A program made the translations under genes and the position numbers. The notes under the pieces are model-generated. The model worked only from the letters and a program-made list of their open reading frames with translations, did not search any database and was not told the origin of the DNA. From contig UBNQ01000024.1 in the NCBI GenBank assembly GCA_900466875.1, positions 62,001 to 126,000 on the forward strand: a DNA stretch of 64,000 nt. The letters run 5' to 3'. Positions 1 through 10,267 of this stretch are shown here, one piece after another. The first letter of the stretch is position 1. The number at the start of each line of letters is the position of its first letter. The DNA is from Hyphomicrobiales bacterium. Lineage in GTDB: Bacteria > Pseudomonadota > Alphaproteobacteria > Rhizobiales > Rhizobiaceae.

Positions 1-414
1 CCCATGATAACGCCAGCCGGAGATTAGGAAGACCAGCAAGCAGATGACAACGGCTGAAATGATCCAGCGCAGTGTCACCGACGGCATCAGCGAAAGCATT
101 GCCGTGCCAGCCGGAACGCCGATGATGGCCCCGGCCAGCATGGTGAAGACATCGCGGCGGTTCGCCCTGCGCCATCCTTCCGGCAGCATGCCGAGCGTCA
201 TCACCCAGTCGATGACGAGAAGCAGTCCAGAAGCCATTTGCGGGCTCGTGGCCGCGCCGGCGAGCGGTATGAAGATCAGCGCCCCGCCAAAGCCGGAAAA
301 CCCGCGCGCAAGTCCTGCGATAATGGCCGCGAGCAGGACGAAGGCAAGTTCGCCGATCGAGTGGCCGGGAAGCCAGGTGGCAAGAAAAGTGGAGATCGGA
401 TCGGGGGAGGTCAT
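1..414 (-). CDS. Sulfite exporter TauE/SafE family membrane protein (3' end outside window)
   Basis: The minus strand is open from an ATG at 414 to the window edge (138 codons). The translation carries the glycine-rich segment GLARGFSGFGGALIFIPL near residue 34, followed by hydrophobic segments, as in the first half of TauE/SafE (DUF81) permeases. These move sulfite, sulfonates or other small organic anions across the inner membrane. The family is usually about 250 residues, so roughly half is missing. A TTGACA-gcttg-TGTCAA inverted repeat lies about 50 bp upstream of the start. The substrate cannot be told from this fragment. Confidence 0.8.
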   Translation of the reverse strand, partial: MTSPDPISTFLATWLPGHSIGELAFVLLAAIIAGLARGFSGFGGALIFIPLAGAATSPQMASGLLLVIDWVMTLGMLPEGWRRANRRDVFTMLAGAIIGVPAGTAMLSLMPSVTLRWIISAVVICLLVFLISGWRYHG

Positions 415-462
415 GATGCGGCGGTCTGCGGGATAAGGGACGCTCGCAGCACTAGCCGAAGT

Positions 463-479
463 TTGACAGCTTGTGTCAA
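463..479. promoter_or_regulatory. Inverted repeat / possible promoter upstream of the TauE/SafE gene
   Basis: TTGACA-GCTTG-TGTCAA is a perfect 6-bp-arm palindrome that presents a consensus -35 hexamer on both strands. On the minus strand a weak -10 (GCTAGT, 451-456) follows at 17 bp. It may be a promoter or operator for the gene starting at 414; this is inference from spacing only. Confidence 0.35.
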
Positions 480-582
480 GCGGCGTGGCAATGGTCGTTC
501 GCCCCGCTTGCAGGGATGTAAAATCGGCGCTGAAGTCAACAAACCGATCCCGTGAACGTTTGCATGACGAGTGTCCTGACCT

Positions 583-1026
583 TCAGCGAAGGGGCGATAA
601 TGTGCCAGGAGGCGAGCGTTGCCCCAGATCCTCGGACAATCTCAGGAGATAGCCATCCGGGTCGAGAACGACGAATTGGCGATTGCCGACCTCGATATCG
701 TCGCATCGATACCATTTTTCTTCGAGAGGCAGGTAGAGAGCGACGCATGCGTCGGCGAGACGCTTGAGGATGGCGGCGACATCAGTCACCCGGATCTGCA
801 GGTTGAGACCGCGCCCGAACGGCTTTTCCAGAGGTGCGCCGTCGATGCTGAAGGTACGGCCTATACCGATCTGGTCGATCATCAGCTCTGCGTCGCCGAG
901 TTCGAGATAACAGAAACCTTCTTCCGGTCTTTCGTATCGGACGGAGAAGCCGATCAGATCGCAGTAGAACCGCCTGCTTTGCAGCCAATCGGAAACAGCG
1001 AATTCAGGAACGAGAGCATTTCCCAT
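583..1026 (-). CDS. VOC family protein (glyoxalase/bleomycin resistance fold)
   Basis: A 147-residue protein that begins MGNALVPEFAVSDWLQSRRF and continues with the FYxxxLGF-like pattern (RFYCDLIGFSVRYE) and a C-terminal FVVLDPDGYLLRLSE. That is the layout of bleomycin-resistance-type vicinal oxygen chelate proteins, which bind metals or small ligands or sequester drugs. Of two adjacent ATG codons (1029 and 1026) the second is better spaced from GGAG. It is the last gene of a three-gene minus-strand operon, 11 bp after the GNAT gene. The actual ligand is unknown. Confidence 0.8.
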   Translation of the reverse strand: MGNALVPEFAVSDWLQSRRFYCDLIGFSVRYERPEEGFCYLELGDAELMIDQIGIGRTFSIDGAPLEKPFGRGLNLQIRVTDVAAILKRLADACVALYLPLEEKWYRCDDIEVGNRQFVVLDPDGYLLRLSEDLGQRSPPGTLSPLR

Positions 1027-1037
1027 CATCTGCTCCG

Positions 1038-1526
1038 TCAAACCGTCCGTCGATAGAACTTCGTATCCACTGCCATGCGTGGAAAACCCAGTGGCAGGTC
1101 TTCCGCGACAATCTCGACAAACCCGTTCTTCTCGTAGAACCGATGGGCGGCGAGGAATTTGTCGGTCGTGCCGAGAATGATCGCCTTCAGCCCGGCATTC
1201 GAAGCATGCGCCATCAGCGTATCCAGCAGTCTGGCAGCCACGCCGAATTCCTTGCCGCGAACCTCGGCTGCGACGAACATCTTGCGCAAGACCGCCTCGT
1301 CGTTGCCGATATCCTTCAGCCCGATCGTGCCGACGAGATGCCCGTCCTTCACCGCGACCCAAAATCCACCCTTGCCCGACTGGTAGAAATCGGCAATGGC
1401 GGCAAGGTCCGGCTGGTCGGCGGCAGTGATCGCCACGCCGAATTCCTCGCGCTGGATCGGCAGGATGACGCCGATCACGCCCTGTTCGTCCCCGGGGCGG
1501 AAGGCTCGGATGACGATATCGGCCAT
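1038..1526 (-). CDS. GNAT family N-acetyltransferase
   Basis: A 162-residue single-domain GNAT protein that would transfer an acetyl group from acetyl-CoA to an amine. Visible are the N-terminal IRAFRPGDEQGV strand, the acetyl-CoA-binding region around EVRGKEFGVAARLLDTLMAHA (R/Q-x-x-G-x-A/G variant), and the C-terminal HRFYEKNGFVEI motif typical of RimI-like members. The gene starts 6 bp after the tldD stop, so it is probably cotranscribed with tldD and followed by the VOC gene. The substrate cannot be assigned. Confidence 0.85.
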   Translation of the reverse strand: MADIVIRAFRPGDEQGVIGVILPIQREEFGVAITAADQPDLAAIADFYQSGKGGFWVAVKDGHLVGTIGLKDIGNDEAVLRKMFVAAEVRGKEFGVAARLLDTLMAHASNAGLKAIILGTTDKFLAAHRFYEKNGFVEIVAEDLPLGFPRMAVDTKFYRRTV

Positions 1527-1532
1527 GGCTCG

Positions 1533-2948
1533 TTACGCCTTTGTGCCGCCGACGGTGACCTGATCCATCCGCAGATGCGGCTGGCCGACGCCGACCGGAA
1601 CCCATTGACCGGCCTTGCCGCAATTGCCGATACCGGTATCGAGCTTCATGTCGTTCCCGACCATCGAGACGCGCTTCATCGCATCCGGCCCGTTGCCGAT
1701 CAGCATGGCGCCCTTGATTGCCGGCCCGACCTTGCCGTTTTCGATGAGATAGGCCTCGGTGCAGCCGAAGACGAATTTGCCCGACGTGATATCCACCTGG
1801 CCGCCGCCAAAGGACACGGCGTACACGCCCTTCTTGACGGAAGCGATGATCTCTTCCGGCGTCTTGTCGCCACCGAGCATGTATGTGTTGGTCATGCGTG
1901 GCATCGGCACCGAAGAATAGCCCTGCCGACGCCCGTTGCCGGTCGGTTTCATGCCCATCAGCCGGGCATTCTGCCGATCCTGCATGTAGCCGACGAGTTT
2001 TCCGTTTTCGATCAGCACGTTATAAGCCGAAGGCGTGCCTTCGTCGTCGATGGTAATCGAGCCGCGGCGGTTGTCGATCGTGCCGTCATCGACGACGGTG
2101 ATGCCGGGAGCGGCGACCATCTCGCCCAGAAGGCCGGCAAAGGCCGAGGTTTTCTTGCGGTTGAAATCGCCTTCCAGCCCGTGGCCGACGGCTTCGTGCA
2201 GCATCACGCCCGGCCAGCCCGAGGAAAGCACTACGTCCATTGTGCCGGCCGGTGCCTCGATCGCTTCGAGATTGACCAGCGCCTGCCGAAGCGCCTCGTC
2301 GGCGCCCGTCTGCCAGTTGCCCTCGGCGACAAAATCACCGAAGCCGACACGGCCGCCGGTTCCGAACGAACCGCTCTCCTGTCGGCCGCCGCTTCCCACG
2401 ACGACGGAAATGTTGATGCGTGTCATCGGGCGGACGTCCTGCACCCGGTGTCCGTCGGCGCGCAGGATGTCGACCACCTGCCAGCTGGCGGATATCGTCG
2501 CGGTGACCTGGCGAACCTTGTCGTCCTTGTTGCGCAGATAGGCATCGATATCGGCAAGCAGCTTCGCCTTGGCCTCGAAGCTCGGCGATCCGATCGGGTT
2601 CTCGTCGCCGTAATACTTCTTGTTGGTCCGCTGCGGAGCGGCGGCATAGGAGCCTGAATGACCGGCGGTCACTGCGCGAACGGCGTCCGAAGCACGTTCC
2701 AGCGCAGCAGCGCTCAGGTCACCCGCATGAGCATAACCGACCGCCTCACCGGCGACTGCGCGCAGGCCAAAACCCTGGTCGGTGTTGAATGAACCGCCTT
2801 TCAGGCGCCCGTTGTCGAAGGTCAGCGATTCCGCCTGTGCGTGTTCGACGAAAAGCTCGCCGTCATCGGCACCCGTAAGCGCCTTGGCAACAACCGCCCG
2901 CAGCTTTGCTTCGTCACTGTCGAACAGGCTCAAGAGATCGGTGTTCAT
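1533..2948 (-). CDS. tldD: Metalloprotease TldD
   Basis: A 471-residue TldD protein, cytoplasmic partner of TldE/PmbA in a zinc protease that processes small peptides and leader sequences. The metal-binding HExxxH appears as LHEAVGHGLEGDFNRK in the middle of the protein, and the N-terminal modulator-of-gyrase region (FDNGRLKGGSFNTDQGFGLR) and C-terminal GNCGKAGQWVPVGVGQPHLR are typical. I chose ATG 2948 because AAGGAGTATTTCC sits directly upstream; the open frame extends 12 codons further without a ribosome site. It leads an operon with the GNAT and VOC genes. No tldE partner is in the window. Confidence 0.95.
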   Translation of the reverse strand: MNTDLLSLFDSDEAKLRAVVAKALTGADDGELFVEHAQAESLTFDNGRLKGGSFNTDQGFGLRAVAGEAVGYAHAGDLSAAALERASDAVRAVTAGHSGSYAAAPQRTNKKYYGDENPIGSPSFEAKAKLLADIDAYLRNKDDKVRQVTATISASWQVVDILRADGHRVQDVRPMTRINISVVVGSGGRQESGSFGTGGRVGFGDFVAEGNWQTGADEALRQALVNLEAIEAPAGTMDVVLSSGWPGVMLHEAVGHGLEGDFNRKKTSAFAGLLGEMVAAPGITVVDDGTIDNRRGSITIDDEGTPSAYNVLIENGKLVGYMQDRQNARLMGMKPTGNGRRQGYSSVPMPRMTNTYMLGGDKTPEEIIASVKKGVYAVSFGGGQVDITSGKFVFGCTEAYLIENGKVGPAIKGAMLIGNGPDAMKRVSMVGNDMKLDTGIGNCGKAGQWVPVGVGQPHLRMDQVTVGGTKA

Positions 2949-2989
2949 GGAAATACTCCTTGGGCAACGGTTGCTTCGATGCAAGAATA

Positions 2990-3126
2990 CCCTTCACCCA
3001 ACCCTCTCTCCGTAGTCGGGGCGAGGGTACGTACCCAATGCTACGCTCAACAACGGGCAGAACGGCACGGCATTTCCCTTCTTCCCGTTGTTACGGAGAG
3101 AAGGTACCGGCAGACGGATGAGGGGC
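2990..3126. repeat. RIME-like intergenic palindromic repeat
   Basis: A roughly 135-bp GC-rich element between tldD and the YcxB-like gene. Arms CTCTCTCCGTA (3004-3014) and TACGGAGAGA (3092-3101) are inverted. The outer ends CCCTTCACCC and GGATGAGGGG are also approximately complementary. This composition (CCTCATCC..CTTCTC..CCG) matches my recollection of rhizobial intergenic mosaic elements. It is noncoding and probably folds in RNA. Confidence 0.55.
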
Positions 3127-3192
3127 AGAAACCTGCACCAAAGCCAAAATATCTTGAGGCCGATGTAGGTCCGCTGCCGGGCCGAAGCAAGC

Positions 3193-3714
3193 CTATCCTT
3201 GAACAGGTGTTTCGGCAGGCTCCAGTCTCGGCCTCGTGCGCAGATAGGCTTGAACCGCTTCCGGCATGGTTTCTCGGGGCAGCGTGTTGAACTGGCCGTC
3301 GCCGCTGAAGATCATGAAGGCGCGCGGTCGCTCCCAGACTTCGGTGATGCCGCGCCACGCCAATTTTCCGCTGCCGAGGTCGGAGACGATGTCGATTCCA
3401 TCGGCATCTACGACGATGTCGGCCTTGGGGTCGCCCATGCGCTTGTAACGGTCGAAAATACTGACCTTGTGGGCGCGCCAGATCACGGTGACGAAGATGA
3501 CCGGCGCCAAGGCAAGGACGAGCATGACGCCGGCGAAAATGCCGCTCTCGCCCGAAAAAATGAAATAGATGGAAAAGCTCAGCATCAAAGCCGAGATGAT
3601 CCACATCATCTTCTGCTCGACCACGGCGCGACGCCAGACGAAAGTCCGGATCGCATCGCGCACGATATTGTCATCATAACGAACGGTGAAACGGTGGCTG
3701 CCTTCAAGGTGCAT
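3193..3714 (-). CDS. YcxB-like inner membrane protein
   Basis: A protein of 173 residues with two adjacent hydrophobic segments (about residues 34-75, WIISALMLSFSIYFIFSG and GIFAGVMLVLALAPVIFV) followed by a cytosolic beta-rich tail ending in FNTLPRETMPEAVQAYLRTR, the signature end of YcxB-like proteins (PF14317). No enzymatic function is known for the family. ATG 3714 is preferred over 3732 because AGGACAGG precedes it at good spacing. It stands alone, 38 bp downstream of the IalB-like gene on the same strand, so the two may share a transcript. Confidence 0.75.
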   Translation of the reverse strand: MHLEGSHRFTVRYDDNIVRDAIRTFVWRRAVVEQKMMWIISALMLSFSIYFIFSGESGIFAGVMLVLALAPVIFVTVIWRAHKVSIFDRYKRMGDPKADIVVDADGIDIVSDLGSGKLAWRGITEVWERPRAFMIFSGDGQFNTLPRETMPEAVQAYLRTRPRLEPAETPVQG

Positions 3715-3752
3715 TGTTTTCCTGTCCTTCAAGGCAGCTATATGATGATGGA

Positions 3753-4367
3753 TCAGGGAAGCGCGTCGTAGCCGGGGCCGAAACCGTTAAGCTCGACGGG
3801 AATGCCGACGCGGTCTTGGTCGGATGATTCGCGCAGCGCAAAGACGGCATTCTTGCCGGCGCGCATGATGCGCATCAACTCCTCGTCGATTTCCACTTCC
3901 ACGTAGCAGCCTTCCGAGAAGCAGCGGGTGAAATAGGCGCGGCCGATATTGTTGTTGTCGACGTAAAGCTCCATGCCGTCCTTCAGCAGGACGCCGAGCG
4001 GCGCCAGGATGCGCAGGATGCGGGCCTTGCGGTCCGCGGTCTTCAGGACGACGACCGAAAGGCCGACTTCCGGCCGGTCTTCGGCAATGACGTTCTGCAT
4101 CAGCGCGCATTGTTCAGCGGAGGCACCTGCCGGCCTGTCACAGATGACCGACCATGCGCCATGGCTTTCCTTTACATTGCCGGGCTGCTGTCCCGATGGC
4201 GAAGGGCCAGGGGTCGGGGCTTGCGTCGGCGCAGGAGCCTGCACGCCCGGTGACGGACCTTTGGGAGCTACACCCGTTGCCGGCGGTGTCTGCGCCCATG
4301 CCGTGGAGACCGAGCTCAGTGAGAGCAGGGCGATAAGGCTTGCGCCGATGAAGGAGGGACGAGCCAT
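3753..4367 (-). CDS. Invasion-associated locus B (IalB) family periplasmic protein
   Basis: 204 residues: an N-terminal signal peptide (MARPSFIGASLIALLSLSSV, cleavage after AWA near residue 25), a proline-rich linker (about 26-65), then the IalB core HGAWSVICD, AEQCALMQ, ILAPLGVLLKDGMELYVD, YFTRCFSEGCYVEVEID. Paired cysteines in CDR/EQC and RCFSEGC are typical. Bartonella IalB is linked to erythrocyte invasion, but the family is widespread in rhizobia as an envelope protein of unknown function. Monocistronic or paired with the downstream YcxB-like gene. Confidence 0.85.
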   Translation of the reverse strand: MARPSFIGASLIALLSLSSVSTAWAQTPPATGVAPKGPSPGVQAPAPTQAPTPGPSPSGQQPGNVKESHGAWSVICDRPAGASAEQCALMQNVIAEDRPEVGLSVVVLKTADRKARILRILAPLGVLLKDGMELYVDNNNIGRAYFTRCFSEGCYVEVEIDEELMRIMRAGKNAVFALRESSDQDRVGIPVELNGFGPGYDALP

Positions 4368-4681
4368 GGAAACCTCTGGTTCGAATCAATGCGGCTTATC
4401 CTGTCGCTCGGGACGAGAAATGGAAAGCCGTGCGGAGTTTTCAGCGGAGTACGGCGAAAGTAGGACCCTGTTCAAGTCACAAGGTTGGTGCCGTCTTCAA
4501 AATATGGTGGAATTTGTCAGCCGAAAGAGCTTATCCTCAATTTAGGCTGCGACTCTGTGGAGGGAGGTGTGGTCTGTTACGGAGGAAATTCAACCGCAGG
4601 TCGTCGCACACACTCAATGCGCAAAATGCCGCAGGGGCATTTGTCGCAAGGCGTTGCGGATATAAGCAAACTATGGTTGAA

Positions 4682-4698
4682 CCAAGCCTATAGCTTGG
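4682..4698. promoter_or_regulatory. Perfect inverted repeat upstream of ctaC
   Basis: CCAAGC-CTATA-GCTTGG, 6-bp arms with a 5-nt centre, lies 15 bp before the FNR-like box and about 48 bp before the ctaC start. It could be an operator or a leader hairpin of the oxidase mRNA; nothing in the window identifies a cognate regulator. Confidence 0.4.
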
Positions 4699-4712
4699 AG
4701 ACTGCGTAAGAT

Positions 4713-4726
4713 TTGATCTGAATCAG
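4713..4726 (+). promoter_or_regulatory. FNR/FixK-type box (TTGAT-N4-ATCAG) at ctaC
   Basis: TTGAT-CTGA-ATCAG matches 9 of 10 bases of the FNR/FixK/FnrN consensus TTGAT-N4-ATCAA. It sits only 20 bp before the chosen GTG start and immediately upstream of the GGGGAG ribosome site. An activator bound there could not place a promoter correctly, so the position suggests repression (or a roadblock) of the aa3 oxidase operon when oxygen is low. Inference from position and consensus. Confidence 0.5.
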
Positions 4727-4745
4727 ATGCGTGGGGAGAAAGTTT

Positions 4746-7387
<2,642 letters not shown>

Positions 7388-7399
7388 GAATTTCAGGAA

Positions 7400-7421
7400 C
7401 CGGGTGCTGGGAGGCGCCCGG
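7400..7421 (+). promoter_or_regulatory. Hairpin between ctaD and ctaB
   Basis: CCGGGTGC-TGGGAG-GCGCCCGG forms an 8-bp stem (one G-U pair) with a 6-nt loop 12 bp after the ctaD stop. There is no U-tract, so it is more likely an RNA-processing or stability hairpin that lowers expression of the downstream assembly genes than a full terminator. Confidence 0.4.
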
Positions 7422-7445
7422 CATGTCGTCAGGATTTGATTTGAA

Positions 7446-8402
7446 ATGACCGTCATCGATTCCACCCACGTTATTGGCAGCGAGGAGACAAAACTCCTCT
7501 CCGAGGCGGATGCGCGCGATTATTTTGCGCTGCTGAAGCCGCGGGTCATGTCGCTGGTGGTCTTTACCGCCTTTGCCGGCCTCGTTCTGGCTCCCGGTCA
7601 TCTCAACCCTGTTCTGGCGATCATCTCGATCCTCTGTATCGCCGTCGGTGCCGGTGCCTCCGGCGCGCTCAACATGTGGTATGACGCCGATATCGATGCG
7701 GTGATGACCCGCACCGCCAAGCGTCCGATCCCGGCCGGCCGCATCCAGCCACGCGAAGCGCTTGCCTTCGGCCTGACGCTGTCCGCCTTTTCCGTTGTCA
7801 TCCTAGGCCTTGCGGTCAACTGGTTCGCCGCCGGCCTGCTCGCTTTCACCATCTTCTTCTATGCCGTCGTCTATACGATGTGGCTGAAGCGCTCGACGCC
7901 GCAGAACATCGTCATCGGCGGAGCCGCCGGCGCTTTCCCGCCCATGCTCGGCTGGGCCTGCGTCACCGGTGGCGTGTCGCTCGACAGCGTCATCCTGTTC
8001 ATGATCACCTTCATGTGGACCCCGCCGCATTTCTGGGCGCTGGCTCTTTTCAAGATGCGCGATTACGGCTCAGTCGGCATTCCGATGATGCCGAATGTCG
8101 CTGGCCAGCGGTCGACCAAGATCCAGATGGTCGTCTATTCGCTCCTGATGGCTGTCGTTGCGGTCGCGCCGACCTTCACCGGTCTCGCCAGCATCGGCTA
8201 CGGCATTTTTGCCGGCATCTTGAGCGCCATCTTCATCTACTATTCCATCCTTGTTCTTCGCATGCCCGAGGATGACGAGAAGATGCTACCGGCGAAGAAG
8301 CTGTTCTTCTATTCGATCTTCTATCTTTTTGCGGTTTTCTCCGCGCTTCTGTTCGATCATGTGGCGGCCGGCCTCGGCCAGTTCCTCGGAGGACTTCTGT
8401 GA
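7446..8402 (+). CDS. ctaB: Protoheme IX farnesyltransferase (heme O synthase)
   Basis: 318 residues. It transfers a farnesyl group from farnesyl diphosphate to protoheme, giving heme O, the precursor of the heme A used by CtaD. The UbiA-family prenyl-diphosphate motif is seen as [25 protein letters not shown] (about residues 76-100), and the second conserved loop as [15 protein letters not shown] (about 207). About nine membrane helices. Its stop overlaps the GTG of the next small gene (GTGA), indicating translational coupling. ctaA (heme A synthase) is not in the window. Confidence 0.95.
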   Translation: MTVIDSTHVIGSEETKLLSEADARDYFALLKPRVMSLVVFTAFAGLVLAPGHLNPVLAIISILCIAVGAGASGALNMWYDADIDAVMTRTAKRPIPAGRIQPREALAFGLTLSAFSVVILGLAVNWFAAGLLAFTIFFYAVVYTMWLKRSTPQNIVIGGAAGAFPPMLGWACVTGGVSLDSVILFMITFMWTPPHFWALALFKMRDYGSVGIPMMPNVAGQRSTKIQMVVYSLLMAVVAVAPTFTGLASIGYGIFAGILSAIFIYYSILVLRMPEDDEKMLPAKKLFFYSIFYLFAVFSALLFDHVAAGLGQFLGGLL

Positions 8403-8539
8403 TCGACACCATCAAGCTCAGCGAGACACAGAAGAAGTCGCGGCGAAACCGCAATGTGGCGCTCGGCCTTGTTCTCGCGGGGCTTTGCGTCCTGTTTTAC
8501 ATCATCACGCTCGTCAAGGTCGGCGGGTTCTGGAACTAG
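8399..8539 (+). CDS. Small single-span cox-cluster protein (CtaF/CoxF-like, 46 aa)
   Basis: A 46-codon frame starting at GTG 8399, overlapping the ctaB stop by four bases (GTGA). The product has a basic N-terminus ([11 protein letters not shown]), one membrane helix (about residues 20-38, [19 protein letters not shown]) and a short VKVGGFWN tail. Its place between ctaB and ctaG and its shape match the tiny membrane proteins found in alphaproteobacterial oxidase clusters and described as assembly or accessory proteins. The function is not established. The overlap, frame and hydrophobic pattern make it a real gene. Confidence 0.8.
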   Translation: MIDTIKLSETQKKSRRNRNVALGLVLAGLCVLFYIITLVKVGGFWN

Positions 8540-8579
8540 GCCGGTAATCGGAGCCGAATGGAGCTAAGGGAGGAGCGAC

Positions 8580-9188
8580 ATGGCAGGCGGAATTCAGGGA
8601 GGTCAGCATAGCCCAGCAAAGCGGGTCAGCAATGCCTCGATCTTTGCCGGCTGTGCCGTCTTCGTTGTCTGCATGGTGGGAGCCGCCTATGCTGCGGTTC
8701 CGCTTTATCGCCTCTTCTGCCAGGTCACGGGTTACGGTGGCACTACCCAGCGCGTCGAACAATATTCTTCAACCGTGCTCGACCGCAGCATGCAGGTCAC
8801 CTTCGACGCCAATATCTCCAGCGGCCTGAACTGGGAGTTCAAGCCGGCGAAAGCCGTGCAGCCCAAGATCGGCGAGACCATCCAGGTCGAATATACGGCA
8901 ACCAACCGCTCGCCGGTCGCCACCACCGGCACCGCCGTGTTTAACGTCACGCCCATGGAAGCCGGTGCCTATTTCAACAAGGTGCAATGTTTCTGCTTCA
9001 CCGAGCAGACGCTTGCGCCTGGCGAAAGCGTTTCCATGCCCGTCGTCTTTTACGTCGATCCGGAGATCGTCAAGGCGGAGGAAACCAAGAATATCAGAAC
9101 GATCACGCTGTCCTATTCCTTCTACCCGAGCGAACCGGCAAAGCCGGTCGCGGCGGTGAAAAAGAATGAAGTGGACGGCAAGCTTTGA
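8580..9188 (+). CDS. ctaG: Cytochrome c oxidase assembly protein CtaG (Cox11 family)
   Basis: 202 residues. A copper chaperone that delivers copper to the CuB site of subunit I. It is anchored by one helix (about residues 19-41) with a periplasmic beta-sandwich. The copper-binding CFCF motif is at residues 137-140 ([16 protein letters not shown]), and [17 protein letters not shown] after the helix is the Cox11 signature. The ATG at 8580 follows GGGAGGAGCGAC. It lies in the oxidase operon between the 46-aa gene and ctaE. Confidence 0.96.
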   Translation: MAGGIQGGQHSPAKRVSNASIFAGCAVFVVCMVGAAYAAVPLYRLFCQVTGYGGTTQRVEQYSSTVLDRSMQVTFDANISSGLNWEFKPAKAVQPKIGETIQVEYTATNRSPVATTGTAVFNVTPMEAGAYFNKVQCFCFTEQTLAPGESVSMPVVFYVDPEIVKAEETKNIRTITLSYSFYPSEPAKPVAAVKKNEVDGKL

Positions 9189-9194
9189 GAGGAG

Positions 9195-9218
9195 CGCCTG
9201 CGGAAAATTCCGCAGGCG
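9195..9218 (+). promoter_or_regulatory. Perfect hairpin between ctaG and ctaE
   Basis: CGCCTGCGGAA and TTCCGCAGGCG form an 11-bp perfect stem separated by only two A residues (in practice a 4-nt loop), 6 bp after the ctaG stop. No U-tract follows. It probably acts on the mRNA (processing or differential stability), letting ctaE be made at a level different from that of the assembly factor ctaG. Confidence 0.5.
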
Positions 9219-9247
9219 GTGGAGAGGCATTCATCGGGGATTGTGAC

Positions 9248-10126
9248 ATGGCAGACGCGCATCAGAAACATCACGACTACCACATCATCGATCCAAGCCC
9301 TTGGCCGCTTCTGGCCTCGATCGGCGCCTTCGTCATCACCTTCGGTGGTGTCGGCTACATGCGCTATCTCAAGGGCGCCGAATTTCACATGTTCGGCTTC
9401 AACTGGGCCACGCCTTGGATCTTCTTCATCGGTCTGGCGATCATCCTTTACGTAATGATCGGCTGGTGGGCCGATACGATCAAGGAGGGACGGGAAGGCC
9501 ACCACACGCGGGTCGTTTCGCTGCACCTGCGCTACGGCATGATCATGTTCATCGCCTCGGAGGTGATGTTCTTCGTCGCCTGGTTCTGGGCCTTTTTCGA
9601 TGCAAGCCTCTATCCCAACGAGGCGATCCAGGCCGCCCGTGTCGAAGCGCTCGGCGGGCAGTGGCCGCCCAAGGGCATCGAGGTTCTCGATCCCTGGCAC
9701 CTGCCGCTCTATAACACAATCATCCTGCTCCTCTCCGGCACCTGCGTGACCTGGGCGCATCACGCGCTCCTGCACAACGACCGCAAGGGGCTGATCACCG
9801 GCCTTGGCCTGACAGTGGCGCTCGGCATCCTGTTCTCGGCGGTGCAGGCCTATGAATACGCGCACGCACCCTTCGAATTCTCCAATTCGATCTACGGCGC
9901 CACCTTCTTCATGGCCACCGGTTTTCACGGTTTCCACGTCCTGATCGGCACGATCTTCCTGATCGTTTGCCTGATCCGGGCAATCAACGGTGGCTTCACG
10001 CCGGAAAAACATTTCGGCTTCGAAGCGGCCGCCTGGTACTGGCATTTTGTTGACGTAGTCTGGCTGTTCCTGTTCTTCTCGATCTATATCTGGGGTGGCT
10101 GGGGCGCACCGCTGGCACATTTTTGA
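9248..10126 (+). CDS. ctaE: Cytochrome c oxidase subunit III
   Basis: 292 residues with seven hydrophobic segments. Subunit III of the aa3 oxidase stabilises the catalytic core. Typical elements are the N-terminal [15 protein letters not shown], the segment [25 protein letters not shown], and the C-terminal [21 protein letters not shown]. The ATG at 9248 is chosen because the product begins [20 protein letters not shown] like other CtaE proteins; the longer frame upstream has no family similarity. It is followed by a palindromic repeat rather than directly by SURF1. Confidence 0.96.
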   Translation: MADAHQKHHDYHIIDPSPWPLLASIGAFVITFGGVGYMRYLKGAEFHMFGFNWATPWIFFIGLAIILYVMIGWWADTIKEGREGHHTRVVSLHLRYGMIMFIASEVMFFVAWFWAFFDASLYPNEAIQAARVEALGGQWPPKGIEVLDPWHLPLYNTIILLLSGTCVTWAHHALLHNDRKGLITGLGLTVALGILFSAVQAYEYAHAPFEFSNSIYGATFFMATGFHGFHVLIGTIFLIVCLIRAINGGFTPEKHFGFEAAAWYWHFVDVVWLFLFFSIYIWGGWGAPLAHF

Positions 10127-10145
10127 TGGGGAAGCTTTGCCTCTC

Positions 10146-10259
10146 CTCATCCCTGTGCCTGTCACAGGGATCCAGCCAGCCCAAGTCTTTGGGCTGAAAA
10201 GAGTCTTCGATCCGATGGACATCGGGTCACTGGATTCCTGTGACAAGCACAGGAATGAG
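10146..10259. repeat. Palindromic intergenic repeat (CCCTGTG..CACAGGG family)
   Basis: A 114-bp element with near-identical 30-bp inverted ends (10146-10175 and 10230-10259). Each end itself contains a smaller palindrome, CCCTGTG-N5-CACAGGG on the left and TCCTGTG-N5-CACAGGA on the right. A shorter relative stands at 18266-18304. It fills the gap between ctaE and SURF1. The dispersed, nested-palindrome form suggests a mobile or MITE-like intergenic repeat. Confidence 0.65.
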
Positions 10260-10267
10260 GGTGGGAT

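Larger units (their letters stand above)
4368..4745. other. Intergenic region between the IalB-like gene and ctaC
   Basis: 378 bp without a credible gene. It must hold the minus-strand promoter of the IalB-like gene and the plus-strand promoter of the cytochrome oxidase operon. Its distal part contains the perfect inverted repeat CCAAGC-CTATA-GCTTGG (4682-4698) and the FNR-like box (4713-4726), listed separately. Short open frames here lack coding character. No clear -35/-10 pair could be fixed. Confidence 0.6.

Noticed and set aside
1143..2657. 504-codon plus-strand frame across the GNAT and tldD genes
   Set aside because: Crosses two well-supported genes on the opposite strand and has typical antisense composition (Asp, Arg and His-rich).
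4430..4709. Short overlapping frames upstream of ctaC
   Set aside because: No ribosome sites and no family similarity; Ser/Arg/Cys-rich random-looking products in the regulatory region.
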